The notes beneath the pieces are model-generated. The model ran no database searches and was not told the origin of the DNA. It saw nothing but the letters and a program-made list of their open reading frames with translations. A DNA stretch of 64,000 nucleotides, taken from NCBI GenBank assembly GCA_963556495.2, contig OY747713.1, positions 38,273,961 to 38,337,960 of the forward strand, given 5' to 3'. Of this stretch, positions 33,130 to 45,404 are shown one piece after another. The stretch comes from Valencia hispanica (Eukaryota > Chordata > Actinopteri > Cyprinodontiformes > Valenciidae). Position numbers and translations under genes: made by a program. Numbering within the stretch: the first letter of the stretch is position 1; every line of letters starts with the position of its first letter.

Positions 33130-34425
33130 TGTACAGCACTTTTGGTCAGCACTTTGGTCAGCTGTCATGTCATGGACATGTTACTGTGAAGAGTCGTCTC
33201 TGCAGCCCAGATGTCGAACTCTTGGCAGTGAGTTTCCTTCCATATTATCTACCAAGAGAGTTCACCAGTGTAATTTTGGCAGTTTTTTACATTCCACCTT
33301 CAGCCGTTGCCAACAAAGCATGTGATGTCATCAGTTCCGTTGTTGCTAAGCTACAGACACAGCACCCCAATGCATTTGTGGCAATACCTGGTATATTTTA
33401 ATCATGCCTCGCTCTCTACTACACTTCCAACATTTCAACAGTTTGTCAGCTGCTCTACAAGAGAAAACAGGACCTTGGATTTGTTTTATGCAAATGTAAA
33501 GAATGCATACATGTCCAAACCAAGACCTCCTCTGGGACAATCAGATCACAATCTTGTTTTTCTCTGTTCAGAATATAAACCACTTGTTCAGAGGCAACCT
33601 GTTACAAAGAAAATTGTGAGAAAATGGTCACACGAAGCTGAAGAAGCCCTGCAGGGTTGTTTTGCAACCACAGACTGGATGACTCTTTGCCAAGCACATG
33701 GAGAGGACATCAATGCCATGACTGAGTGTGTGACTGACTATATCAACTTCTGTGTGGACAACATCATCCCCACCAGAACAGTAAGATGCTTCCCTAATAA
33801 CAAACCTTGGATCACCAGTGACATGAAGGAACTGCTAAACAAGAAAAAAAGAGCCTTCAGGGAGGGAGACAGGGAATTACTGAGGAGTATACAGAAGCAA
33901 CTTAAGGTCAAGATCAGAGACAGTCGTCTACAAGAAGGGACAGAGCAGACTGTACTTCTTGAGAAAGCTTAGGTCCCTCAAGGTTTGCAGCAAGATGCTG
34001 CGGATCTTCTACAAGTCTGTTGTGGAGTGTAATCTCTTCAGCCATCATCTGTTGGGGTAGCAGCATCAGAGCCAGGGACTTAAAAAGGCTCAACAACCTG
34101 ATAAAGAAGGCTGGTTCTGTACTGGGGACACTGTGGACCATCTGGAGATGATAATGCAAAGAAGGATTCTTCATAAAATCAAAAAGATTATGGACAACCC
34201 TGAGCATCCTCTTCATGAGACTGTCATACAACAACAGAGCGTATTCAGTCAGAGGCTTCTTCAGTTTCGCTGCAATACAGACCACTACAGGAAATCCTTC
34301 CCACCCACAGCCATCAATATCTACAACAACTCCTTAAAGAATTAATTATATGAGCAATACCAACACTTAATTTCCCTCTGGGATCAATAAAGTATTTTTG
34401 AATTGAATTGAATTTGAATTTAGTT
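33130..34425 (+). pseudogene. Rex1/CR1-group LINE with RT domain deleted
   Basis: The first part (about 33150-33930) encodes an AP-endonuclease-type domain and linker, in two overlapping phases: LLAVSFLPYYLPREF, FVAIPGIFNHASLS, then TRENRTLDLFYANVKNAY and PPLGQSDHNLVFL, where SDHN is the catalytic His motif. The linker then reads TVRCFPNNKPWITSDMK. At about 33935 the protein jumps to the post-RT region (QSRLYFLRKLRS, a VVES...ICWG block, LHKIKKIMDNPEHPLHETV). The whole palm region is gone, an internal deletion of perhaps 1.5-2 kb. The copy ends in TGGGATCAATAAAGTA and a (TTGAA)n tail at about 34403-34425. GDFNH is altered to GIFNH. Confidence 0.8.
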
Positions 34426-35169
34426 TTTAAATGTGCTTTATCAAATTAACGGAATAGAATAGTTAAGCAAATCGGAAATCTGCACTTCCCTTTCATGTTG
34501 AAATTTGCCAAATGCTTTACACTGCTCCCATGTCTGATGTGTTCTATCACACTCAGTCTTGACGTGTTCTAGAAAAATAGCGCATTAAAAATAGACAGGT
34601 CGCGTAGATTGTGGAGAGGACTGCGACACAACACTTCTGGGACATGTCAGATTCGCACCGCTTTGCGCCCAGTGGAAACAGATTCATTGACTATGACTTT
34701 AAGCTATCAGCTGCGTATTACGCTTCATTGAAGTTATGTGCCGAAAAAAGGCTCAAGACAGACAACCATGCACATGAACTCACCTAAGGGCTAATTACTC
34801 AGCATGCATGACTTTGGACTATGAGAAGAAACTGAAGTCCTTTGAGAAAGCCAGAAATGCAAAAGGAGAGCATCTAGAACTCTACACAAACTCACACACA
34901 GAAAGCCCCAAGCCAAGCCACCATATACATGAGTAGAAAGTGTAGCTCTGAAATGAATGCAGAAACGATAGTTTTATTTCGAAAATGAGTGGCACTAATT
35001 TAATCTATAATAAAAGCACTGCAGCTCACAAAACTGTCAGTGGGGTGTTGTAAACAGGTTCAAACACTTTGTTTTAGTTTTTTTTCCACCCCGTTTTTGT
35101 TTCCACTATCACCTCCTCTGTCTTATGTAAGCAGCTTAGCTGTCAGGCTGTCAGGAGCCTCTGGACGGG
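34426..35169. other. Unassigned non-coding sequence
   Basis: No recognised gene or repeat. Frames are short. Confidence 0.35.
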
Positions 35170-35458
35170 CGGCCGTCAGAGCTGGAGTTTTGCCGTGTTC
35201 CACACACAGATGGCGGGGACGCAGATGGACTGGCGGCGGTCGGGACGAGGCTGGGATCCTGGTCCGGACTGGAGAGGTGAGTTTGTGCGTAGAAACGCGG
35301 ATCTAGAGCTTCTTGTCATGAAAGAGAAAACGATGACTGAGCGAGGATGAAATGGGAGCGGTGGCTTTTGAATCCCTGAGGGAAAGTATCTAGCCAATGG
35401 TTGGAGAGGAGACCATCAGGCACGGCTGTTATGAGGTGAGCCTGATGGCTTCTTGACA
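35170..35458 (-). repeat. Probable 3' LTR of the adjacent Gypsy element (partial)
   Basis: Downstream of the chromodomain end (reading the minus strand), a purine-rich tract (GAGAGGGGGGGC, about 35459-35475) is followed at once by TGTCAAGAAGCC. This is the expected order of polypurine tract and TG-starting 3' LTR. The far end of the LTR is not defined, and no second LTR is found, because the 5' half of the element is missing. Confidence 0.5.
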
Positions 35459-36991
35459 AAGCCCCCCCTCTCTAGGCCCGGCCCCTGAAGGGCCTGGGAG
35501 ATGCGGATGGAGGCGGTGGAAGTCTGAGATAAGGGCGGGGTCCAGGATGTGTCGGGAAGGAACCCAGGAACGCTGCTCTGGACCGTACCCCTGCCAGTCC
35601 ACAAGGTACTGGAATCCCCTGCCCCGGGGACGGGAATCCAGGATGCGCCGCACCACCGTCGATGAACCGGGGACGTGGAGGGCGATCCTCCGGAGGGGAG
35701 AGAGGTGAGGTGAACTGGCGCTTGAGGAGGGAACAGTGGAACACTGGGTGAATCCTCAGGGTCGCCGGCAGACGAAGGTGGTAAGTCACCGGATTGATGC
35801 GTCGGACAACCGGGTAGGGACCGATGAAGCGTGGGGCCAGTTTTTGAGATCCGGAGGGCAGCCGGAGGTGTCGAGTGGAGAGCCTCACCAGGTCCCCAGG
35901 TTGAAATGATGGTCCGGGCCGGTGGCGCCGACGGTGTTGAGCCACATAGCCAGCATTGGTCTGATGGATGCCATCCTGCTCTGGCCTGGCGGATCAGTGT
36001 GTGGGCTGCGGGGACCTCCACCTCTGGTTCCTGATGAGAGAACAGTGGTGGTTGGTAGCCATAGCAGACCTCAAAGGGGGACAACCCCGTAGTGGAGGAC
36101 ATCTGCATGTTGAGGGACAGCTCGGCCCAGATCAAGGTACGAGGCCAGGAGGAGGATTGGGAAGAAGCGAAGCAGCGGAGATTCCGCCAACCATTTGGTT
36201 AGCCCTCTCCGTCTGGCTGTTGGTCTCAGGGTGGTAGCCGGAGGAGAGACTTGCAGTTGCACCAATGAGACGGCAGAAGGGCCTCCAAAATTTGGCAGTA
36301 AACTAGGGCCCTCGGTCAGAGACGATATCCAGGGGGAAGCCACATGACCAAGGAGGAGCTCGGCGGTCCGTTTGGCCGTGGGTAGTCTGGGAAGAGCAAC
36401 CAGGTGGACTGCCTTGGAAAAGAGGTGCAGCTTTCCATCTGGGCCCTGTTGTGAAAGCACGGCTCCAGCACCGATGTTGGAGGCGTCCACCTACATCGTG
36501 AAGGACTTTGTAGGCTCGGGGTGGAGGAGGATCGGAGCAGAAGTGAAAAGATGAGTCAGCCGGTTGAATGCCTGCCTGGCTGATGCAGGTAGCAGGCGTG
36601 GTTGAGCGACTGGTCTGGTGAGGCCAGTCAGGGGAGCCACTACCGAACTGTAGTTCCGGATGAACAGCCGGTAGAAATTGGCGAACCCGAGGAAGGACTG
36701 GAGTTGGTTGAGGGTGGTGGGTAGTGGCCAGGTCTTCATTGCAGACACCTTCTGGGGGTCCATGGCCACACCCTCAGCTGAGATGATGTACCACAGGAAG
36801 GTGGTAGAGTGATGGTGGAAGGCACACTTTTCCAATTTGCAAAAAAGGTGGTTCTGAAGAAGACGTTCCAGGACCGCTCGGACATGGCGGACGTGATCCA
36901 CCTCGGAGGTGGAGTATATTAGGATGTCGTCTAGGTAGACGTAGACCCAACGTCCATTTAAAGCATGTAGGTTCCATTTTGAATAGTACAT
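35416..36991 (-). pseudogene. Ty3/Gypsy retrotransposon pol fragment with chromodomain
   Basis: On the minus strand, 36991-36491 encodes the RT catalytic segment [12 protein letters not shown] (about 36935-36905) and the following connection region ending in [10 protein letters not shown]. 36490-36430 keeps the start of RNase H (DASNIGAGAVLSQQGPDG). Reading then jumps into integrase (RLPTAKRTAEL and a frame-broken DRGP region). The integrase C-terminal part, with GLSPFEVCYGYQPPL at about 36080, is followed by a C-terminal chromodomain containing [12 protein letters not shown] and [11 protein letters not shown]. Most of RNase H, the integrase zinc finger, and all of gag and protease are missing. 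Several frameshifts separate the pieces. This is a long-terminal-repeat retrotransposon relic, not a host gene. Confidence 0.88.
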
Positions 36992-37389
36992 GTTGAGATC
37001 AAGGATGTGGAATCCATAGTGTTAGAGATGGAGTACATTACATTTACATTGGTGTCACCACCTCATTTTCTTTTCTTTTTATGTATAAGAATTGACTGAC
37101 ATTCTGGTTTTGGCTCTTCAGTTCTCCATGATTGTCCCCAAAATGCTAAGATGATTGCAGGTTGTGCTATCAGTTTCACATTTAGTTTTAAGCAGCCAAC
37201 ATTACTAATGAGTAACCTTCGGCATTCCATAGTTTGAGACTATTTGGTATTACTGTTAATAGTTGCTTCGTTTTTTGAGTTACAGTTGCATTGATTAGTT
37301 AGCTTTAGCTCACATGGATGCTGGGGATTGTCCATACTTACATACTGATTTTATGCATAATCCCTCTTTGCACTATTATCTCCAGTGGT
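36992..37389. other. Unassigned sequence
   Basis: AT-rich spacer upstream of the Gypsy fragment. I see nothing recognisable. Confidence 0.3.
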
Positions 37390-37790
37390 TCCACAGTCAT
37401 CCCCAGAACAGAACCCGCCTTCTTTATCAGCTTGTTGCGCCTTTTTAAGTCCCTGGCTCTGATGCTGCTACCCCAACAAATGATGGCTGTAGAGATTACA
37501 CTCTCTAAAACAGGTGTAGGTCCTTCAAGAAACCTTGAAGGACCTAAGCTTCCTCAGGAAGTACAGTCTGGTCTTTCCGTTCTTAGATGGCTTCACTGGT
37601 GGGTGATCCGATCCAGTCCTTTTTCAAGGTAGACACCAAGGTTTTTTTTATTTCTCAACCACCTCCATTTCATCTCTCATGAGGCCAACTGTGTTGGACC
37701 TATTCTTGTTTCTTCTGAAATCAATTATCTCCTTTGTTTTGTTCACATTCAAGATTAGATGATTGTTCCCACACCATTAGCAAAGATTCC
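37390..37790 (-). pseudogene. Rex1/CR1-group LINE, post-RT fragment
   Basis: Read on the minus strand, this matches the same region as 33935-34130: KTRLYFLRKLRSF and an AIICWGSSIRARDLKRRNKLIKK-like run with frame damage, preceded by a VNKTKEIIDFRRNK-like piece at about 37725-37765. The two copies, on opposite strands about 3.3 kb apart, flank the Gypsy fragment and belong to one subfamily. Truncated at both ends. Confidence 0.7.
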
Positions 37791-40700
37791 CTAAATCAGT
37801 GGACAAATAGTTACACAGACATCAAGTGACTCACTTCTTATGGGTGGGTGGTTTTACAAGCATAAATGAGTTTTGAAGTACAGAGTGTGTACCCAGTGTC
37901 AGCGTAACAGTCTCTCTTGCTGTGCACAAACTCAAAAGAGGTAGCTGAAGGTGCTTTCCTATGCCCTTACCCCATTTTTTTAACTTTCCCTCAATTTGCT
38001 CTTCCTCTTGTGTTTTCATACCTCATTTTCGCCAACAATCCCTCCGTTCTCCTGCACTAATCCCTCCATACCCAGCCATACAGAGTTTACGGCTGGTGTG
38101 GCTGCTGTGTGTTTTGGCAGGTCACACAGAGCCTCTGTGCTCCAGCCAGAGTTGGCTGGAAAAGCTCACAGTGCTCGCTGTAGGCCATCTTAAAACACAC
38201 ACACACGCAGAGTCAGCACAGTGAGTCTTAAGCACTGACATGCAGATCCACAAACTTCTTGTTTTCTCAACATGGTTTCACCTCAAGGCCTTCGGGCCGA
38301 CCTCTGTCGGACTTCATTCGTCACAGCACTACTCTAGCAATAGATCACGGGAGAAGCGTTTTTTCCAGATATGCTCTACGTTTAAAGGAAGTTGCACTTG
38401 ATTTGTATCCCTGTGAGTATAGGAGCTGACTTATGTGCAATACTTCAACAGCCAATGTCAGGACCAGGGCCCGACTTTCATTCCAAGACTAAAAAAAACC
38501 TCTTTCTGTGGCTGAAACATACTGCTGGAATGGAGCTTTGCCATTTAGGAAAGGCATCAACTTCTTTGAGGTAATGTGTAGCTAACTCAAACTAACATTT
38601 AGCTAACATGTAAAGCTGACTCAATATATGCGATTTGAGGGCAAGCTGAACCTTTAGATATTCTCCCTTTTCTTGAAAAACAAAACACTTATTTAATAAA
38701 CCTAAGGATGCAGCCTTCAAGGATAAAACATTTATACTGACATTCCCCATGGTGGCACCTGCTAACAGTTCTGGTGGAGAGCATACAGTAAGTGCCCATC
38801 AAATATCTACATTTACATCCAAAAGGGAATCCGTCTAAGAACTAAAGAATCTGAGCTACCAGGCCTGTACGATATTCATGATTGGGTATAAATCAAATGA
38901 CCAGTTGAGCAAACAGTGGACCATGACTAAGACAAAGGAAATAATGATGGTTATGATAACACTTGTTTAAGTCAGTCATGCTACCAATAAAATATGTGGC
39001 TCAATGTCTCAGATTTAGTTGCTTATTCTGGGAGGCCTCGTTTCCACATGATGAAAAACACAAACTCTTCACTCAAAATAACCTCAATTAAAGTTGTTGA
39101 ACAAGTAGAAACTAATCATAAATTTGCAATACATGTATATTTAAGTCAGAGAGAAATTACTTCTGACTGCCAATCAGCCTATAAAATATATGATAAAGTA
39201 TAAGCCATGCAGTGAAGTGCCAACTGCTGAGGGAGGATGGGTTCAGACAGCACAGATTGCCGGATATTTGGACGAAGCCTCCAGCTACAAATTGTAATTC
39301 GCTCCTCCGAGATAAGGCCGGACTCTCTGACTGTCTGTTTGTCTGGCATCCTGAATGTGACAGACAGATGAGTCATAGCTGTGTCCCAGAGCCGACAGGC
39401 TGCTGAGATGAAACAGTGGAGATGTAGAGGGGAGGACAGGAGAATGACAGGAAGAAAGAGGACGCCCGTCTGCTTCTTTAGGTTGACTGATTGGAGAGAA
39501 AAAATGAAGCAAAAAGGATTTGATCTCGTTATCTTAATTTATTTTATTTCACAGAAACACATCAAGTATAATTTAGAGTGTGTTCCCATTCTTACAGGAA
39601 AGGAATATTCCAGGAAACTGTTCCTCCAGCAGGCTTCAGAACACCAAAATTCAATTCAATGATCCCTCATTAAGTTTTACAATTTCCTCGTGCTTCACAA
39701 TCAAGTGCACTTCTGGGTGTCCTCCTCTAACAAGTTCTTAGGATTTTGGCGGTTCTCAGACAAGCTGGGACTTCTAGAAAATTTCTGAATTTCAACACAG
39801 TTTTCAAGGGTCAACTTTGTAGCTCAAGCTCGAGGCTGAACTTCCATTTGTAATCATATAGTGATTAAAAATCAATCAAGGCACTACTTTAAGCTTGACA
39901 CCCTGTTGGACCAAAGTTTGAGACTCACACTATTTTGAAGAAGAAAAGGAAGTCGTTGAGCTGTTGCATTGTTTTATTGGCTGAGTTGGCTTACAACCCC
40001 TTCTGGTCCAGCCGGCCAACAACATTAAACCACAGAAGTTGTTTGTTAGCATTTTGGGATATTTGGTAGGGAAATGTAAGTGTGACAGAGTTACAGACAA
40101 GATACAAACAATATGCAAGCTGTGAGAATGCAATGACTGGCAAACCATGAGCTACTAACGTGCGATGATGTTAATATTTGCTTCTGAGCTTCAAGACTAA
40201 AAGACTGTTCCACAGGTTCTGAAAAAGTCTGGACTGCATGTGATCAGCTGTAGTTCCAAACACAAATATGTGATCATTGTTAACAATGTGGAATTTGACA
40301 AGCATCAAAATAACAATATAAGGACTCCCCAGGCAGTTATCGGATTTTTTAATAAGATTGTAATTAATGAAACCTTAACTCAATGTATTAAAACAAAAAT
40401 TGAGGATTTGTAGTTTCTTTTCCCCAAACTTACAAAAATCCCACCTAATCCTCACCATTGATTCTTTATTGTGTACCTCGTTTTTTGAACTTGAAACACC
40501 ATTTTAAATCAGCAAATTGTTAATAACTTTACTGACTACTGTTTTTGCCCATTAGGTCCTTTGGAATGTTTCTTTGTACAAAGTCCACAGTGTTTCTGAT
40601 GTCAACCTGGGAGGAATAGGGCAGTAAAAACCCATGGTGGTACCTGGTTTTATTCTTTTTTGCAAACAAAAATCAATATAGAGAATTTTTTTAATACATG

Positions 40701-41599
40701 AAGATTCAGATGGCAATGTCAGGCTTCGATATCAGTGAATAATATCAGTTTGAGTGAGAAAGAATGATCTATTGTCAAGGTTTTCCAGAGGTAAGGGTTT
40801 AACACTAAGGGTTTAACGCTCTACAATAAAACGTGTTGTCAAAATAGGCAGTGTACTAGTTATTGGACTTTCGTCAATTTAAGATGTTAAATTTTGCAAT
40901 TATCTGGAACTGCCTTAAACATTAAAACAGTCACAACTAAGCAGCGAGGAAGGTGGCTAACATTAGTTTTATCACTATTTACAAATGCTTCCACATTCCA
41001 CACATTTAGCATGAATGAAAGACGATTCCCTTAATGACGTTCTTGCAGAAAAGCCTGTCCTTTATACAATAATTTGTGAACCACACTGAAGACTGAAGAG
41101 AGAAATGTTTTGCTTTCAGTCAGAACCACATCAGTTCATCATCAGAGAACAATTTGCCCTCAAACTCCAGTTCAAGTAAACCTAAATTAGGTGATTATAT
41201 GACATAAGCCACATGTGCACTATGGGTCTGATTGCTCAATATTCCAAATGAAGAGTGCAAAATTGCGTGTGCCGCACAAAATTGCACTAAGGGTGTGATT
41301 TGAGGGTGATCTACTAAGATTGTGTGCGCAAATCATAACAGGTGCAAAGAGCAGTGTTCAAATGAGAACTTTGCATCCCCTGCTCTGTATGCCATCATTT
41401 CAAGCACATGCACTCCGCCACAGACAGAGAAAGGACTAGGCGCAGCGGATTCATGACACGCATTTGGGAAAAAAGAAAAAAAAGGGTAAAAAAAAGACAT
41501 ACTTATCAAGTCTATGGCTGTTAGAGAGTTCATTACTTTTAGGCTAGAATGTATGTGAATTACATTTTTCGTTTGTTATTAATACACTTAATGTGTGTG
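37791..41599. other. Unassigned non-coding sequence
   Basis: Nearly 4 kb without a recognised gene or RNA. All open frames are below 95 codons and none carries a motif. At about 41217-41340 words such as GGGTCTGATTGCTCAATATT and GATCTACTAAGATTGTGTGCGCAAA resemble the ends of fish miniature elements with Harbinger-type termini, but no paired end was found. Confidence 0.35.
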
Positions 41600-42285
41600 G
41601 TGTACATGTGCCGCTATCTGCTCCATGCAGGCACCATATCCCAGAGTCAGACTTATTAAGGATGCAGCTTGTCCAAAACAAGGCTGTTCATTTAGTCCTT
41701 AGATGTCCATATTCTACTAATGTTGTTGAAATGCACCTCACTTCATCATGGCCTCTTTTAAATGTCAGGTTGCAGTACAACCTACTCATATTCATTTAAA
41801 AAATATTCCAACAGGTCAACCAGAATCATTTTGCAAAGAGTTAATTTATTCTGATCAGTTACACAGCCATTGTACTAGTAATGCTTGTGATGCTAAATTG
41901 ATGGTAAAATGTGCTAAGACAAACTTCATGCAAAAATCTGCTGTGTACAGAGCATCTTAGGAATGGAATACATTATCTAAAAATATTAGAGAACTAAAGA
42001 GCATATATTGTTTAAAAACGTATTAAAATCAAATTTTAGCTTTGGATCTACCTGAATGTTTTAGGTATTTTATTGAAGGTTGGAAATTTACACGGGAATT
42101 ACATCTGGCTGTTGTATGTAATCTGAAATGTATGAATTTTGTTTGTAAAAGGTCATATATGTAACTGTCCTTGTGGTATTGTATATAGTTATTATATTTT
42201 ATTAATTGGACACCAGGAAAATGAGTAACCACTCCAGTGAAAACCAATGGGGATCCAAATAAATAAACAAATAAACAGCAGGTGC
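41600..42285 (+). pseudogene. Non-LTR retrotransposon C-terminal end and 3' UTR
   Basis: The frames 41593-41799 and 41748-41960 together follow the end of a LINE polymerase: LVQNKAVHLVLRCPY, WPLLNVRLQYNLL, TGQPESFCKELIYSDQLHSH and VKCAKTNFMQKSAVYRAS, with a frame change near 41760. A 3' untranslated region of about 300 bp ends in an AAATAAATAAACAAATAAAC repeat. The clade is uncertain; L2/CR1 group is most likely. Truncated 5'. Confidence 0.65.
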
Positions 42286-42304
42286 AGACGCTGTAAATCA
42301 TTCA

Positions 42305-42465
42305 GTAAATCAAACAGTCACTCCATCTCCAATCACTATTAATATGGCACTTTTAAATGTTTGCTATCTGCAGAACAAAACTTTTATTATTAACGATCTA
42401 ATTTTAGACCATAATCTTCAGTGTTTATTTTTAACAGAAACATGGCTGAGTGCAGATGCCCCTTG
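42305..42465 (+). pseudogene. L2-clade LINE endonuclease, N-terminal fragment
   Basis: The frame starting at 42344 reads MALLNVCYLQNKTFI, NDLILDHNLQCLFLTETWL and SADAP. This is the first part of the AP-like endonuclease of L2 LINEs, including the catalytic glutamate in LTETW. It breaks off at about 42465 at unrelated sequence. Confidence 0.75.
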
Positions 42466-44094
42466 TTGGGACACACACAGCCATTGGGTGGCGCTAATCC
42501 ACATTTTAGCTCCAACAGGAGAAGAAGAAAACCAGAGCTTTTATAAGGACTCTCCCTGCCGGATCACGTTCTCTTCCGCTTAGGCTTTGGGCCAGGCTTA
42601 TGCTAGGAGAGACCCCAGGAAATCCTTCCTTCGCTGGCGAGGGGAAAGGACACGAGTTTCTGGGAGAAACTCTCTGCAAGGAAGACAAAGACTACTGATC
42701 GATCAGATGAATCGCAAACCACTAATGAAACAATCCCCACTGTTCTGCCCTCAAAGCTTAACCGAAATTACAGACGCTAAAATTACATTCCTGAATTACA
42801 GATGCTGTCATGAGGAAGGAAGCCGCTAACAAGCTACTGCACGCCACAGAGCCGTGTCAAGACGGAAGCCATTTCCACCCACCACAACAAAGCCTATGTG
42901 GGATGAATGCTGTGCTGGAAAGCTGCGGAAAAAGGTACTGTCAGTGAAGGAAGGTTGGAGCTGATCGCTGTTTAGCCAAGCTGGAGGGGACGACATCCCA
43001 GCTAAAGGCTACTACCTGCGCTCCAACAGCTATAAGGCCTCCCACTGCTAACCGACCGCAGCTATTGTTAGCCTGCCGGCTAACGTTGTTTTAGTTTTCC
43101 CGATCATCAACGGAGCAACCCAGAGAACTTTAACCGTCCACTAAGGTCTGTCTGGGCAGAGGCGAGATTAGTTAAGGATAAACAATATTTAAGGGTTGTT
43201 TGTTTTCACTGTGATTAGTTACCTTGTGTAAGACTTCATTTATTGTTTGGGTACAAACAGGCCGGTCGGCCTGGAGGTTTAAACAGTGATTTTTGAAGTT
43301 TCTGATGGAAAGTCATTTTATGTCCTGAAACCCGAGTGACTCAATCCGACAGGAGTTTATCTTTTCTTTGTTTGGTGTTTATTGTATGAACCAGAGTGGC
43401 TTTAAGCAGCTCCACGTGAGTAAGCTGTAGGCTACATGCTCTAGCAAACCATGTGGGCCTGCCTTTGACTTCTCGGCTTCATGAACAATAAAGACTGCCG
43501 TTAATGGTATTCAAAATAGAAATCAGCTTTAAAACAGATAGTTTAAACACCAAAACGAATCTTTTAGGTCTTTTCAGAAACCGCGTTCTTAGTATGCCAA
43601 ACTACTAAATTAGATCAGTCACTGCGGTGACCAATCCATAAACTAGAATCAATTCTCCAAAGGTTATTGATTTCTAATTCAGCAAATGGTTTAATGAAAC
43701 AGTACTTCTTCCAAATAAAGTTTTTCTTCACCTCTGCTTTGCATTGTGAATTGGTGGTTTGAAAACAAACCAGAAGGTGCTAATTAGTTTTAAACTAACC
43801 ACAATTAGTTTAAAACTAATTTAGTTTCATTCCCAAACCTCTTCAATACAAACCATGGTCTTTAAGCAAACATATTCATACTGAACTGTGACATCACTAT
43901 CAATTTATTGGTTATTGTTTCTACTTCTTTGCATATTTATCACTTTTACTGTTTACTTTTGGGTGTTAGTTTAATTATTATTATTCTTTTTCTTAGTGGT
44001 TTAGTTGTGTGTTACTAGCTTAGTGAGTTTGTTGATGAAAGCATTTTAACTGAAAGTTGAATTCTTTTTGCAATAAACTCTTGTATTTTCAATC
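42466..44094. other. Unclassified, repeat-like sequence between two LINE fragments
   Basis: This 1.6-kb block follows the endonuclease fragment abruptly and ends beside an L2 tail. It has no coding frame above 80 codons. Features resembling an LTR or an untranslated region are a GC-richer first kilobase, the self-complementary GTTAGCCTGCCGGCTAAC at about 43066, and an AATAAA in GCAATAAACTCTTG at about 44071. I could not find paired ends, so the identity is open. Confidence 0.35.
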
Positions 44095-44960
44095 AATCCA
44101 ACTTTATTTATAAAGCACCTTTCATACAAAAAATGCAGCTCAAAGTGCTTTACAGATTAAAATGACCCCACATAACCCAGATTCCCATCCCTTCCCCACA
44201 ATTATAAAAACGAAAAGACAGTTATTCCCCCTTCCCAAACCCATACTGACACACACTGGCACACATCCACCCACAAACACACACAGACATCTTCCCAAAA
44301 CGCGTAAGATCATTGGTAGACACTGGGCTGAGCTCAGATGAGTCAGGCACGTAAGGAAAACGCCATCAGGAGAACCGTCTGCCCCGACAGCAGCACGTCC
44401 ACTGCAGCAGCAAGGGCACCGACACAGGGCACCCAGAGAAGGGAGGGTAGAGACCCCCGCCTCCACCTGAGCACTACCTGGTGAGCACCCAGGCCACCGC
44501 AGCCGAACACCGTCCCCGAGGCAGAGGGCTCCCACAGAGGAAACACTGGAAGAAGGGTTGATAAGTAAAAATGTAAAATAACCAGAGCTAATATAAGTAA
44601 AATAAGTAGTAATAAATATAATAGTAAAAACAGTTAACCATATAGTAGCAAAGATAGCTAATAAAACTCAGTTAAAATATAAGCGAATAAAACATACAAA
44701 GCAATGAAACACACTATAATAAGTAATAATCAATTAAAAGCTAGGCTAAAAAGGTGACTCTTGAGCCTGCTCTTAAAAACATGAACGTTCTCTGCGGCCC
44801 TGAGGTCCTCTGGCAGCCTGTTCCAGAGATGAGGGCCATAATAATGAAACGATGCCTCACCATGAGTGTGTGTCCTGACTTTTGGAATCACAAGGAGACG
44901 GCTGCCACAGGAGCGCAGAGGCCGCGAGGATAACCTCTTAAGATGCACCATCATCTGCTC
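44095..44960 (-). pseudogene. L2-clade LINE 3' end with (TTGA)n tail
   Basis: On the minus strand, 44954-44730 encodes the polymerase C-terminus: PRSCGSRLLVIPKVRTHTHG-like, then GEASFHYYGPHLWNRLPEDL and FKSRLKSHLF. A 3' untranslated region of about 600 bp ends in CTGTAAAGCACTTTGAGCTG, TATAAATAAAGTTGG and (ATTGA)n at 44095-44100. Its untranslated region shares long stretches with the plus-strand copy ending at 52222, for example CTGGGTGCTC and CCTCTGCCTCGGG, so the two are one subfamily. Confidence 0.88.
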
Positions 44961-45404
44961 AAGTTTACACAGTTTAGAGTAAGACGATGGGTGTTCCAGT
45001 AATAACAGTAAAATGTTGTTAAAAAATAATTAGGTAAGGGTTGGGTAATTTAATTTATTTAATTTAAAGATAAAACTTAGATAAGATAGGAGATACTTTA
45101 AGAGATTAAGAGAAGTAGTAGGGTTGTTGTCATTATTAAATGTGCTTGCTAAGAACCTTCCACATTCTGCATTCTGGTCCTGCTACAACACGAATCATCA
45201 CAGTTTTATAAAATATGGTGGTGTGTGTGAGTACATAAAAGTAAAGGATTATGCATGTAATGAGATGTGTAAAAGAAACTAATTGGGAAGCAGAAATAGT
45301 AACACTGAGAGCCATATGTTTTTATTAGTTAGTTTACTATTAGAGAATGGGGGCCTCATATTTCTTTCTGCAGCAGTGGATTTGAAAAAGTTACACAGAA
45401 TTTA
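44961..45404. other. Unassigned sequence
   Basis: AT-rich. Nothing recognised. Confidence 0.3.

Noticed and set aside
35831..36237. Plus-strand frames of 67 and 89 codons
   Set aside because: Antisense to the Gypsy integrase and chromodomain region.
44140..44546. Minus-strand frames of 131 and 67 codons
   Set aside because: They lie in the 3' untranslated region of an L2 LINE that recurs at 51.7-52.2 kb.
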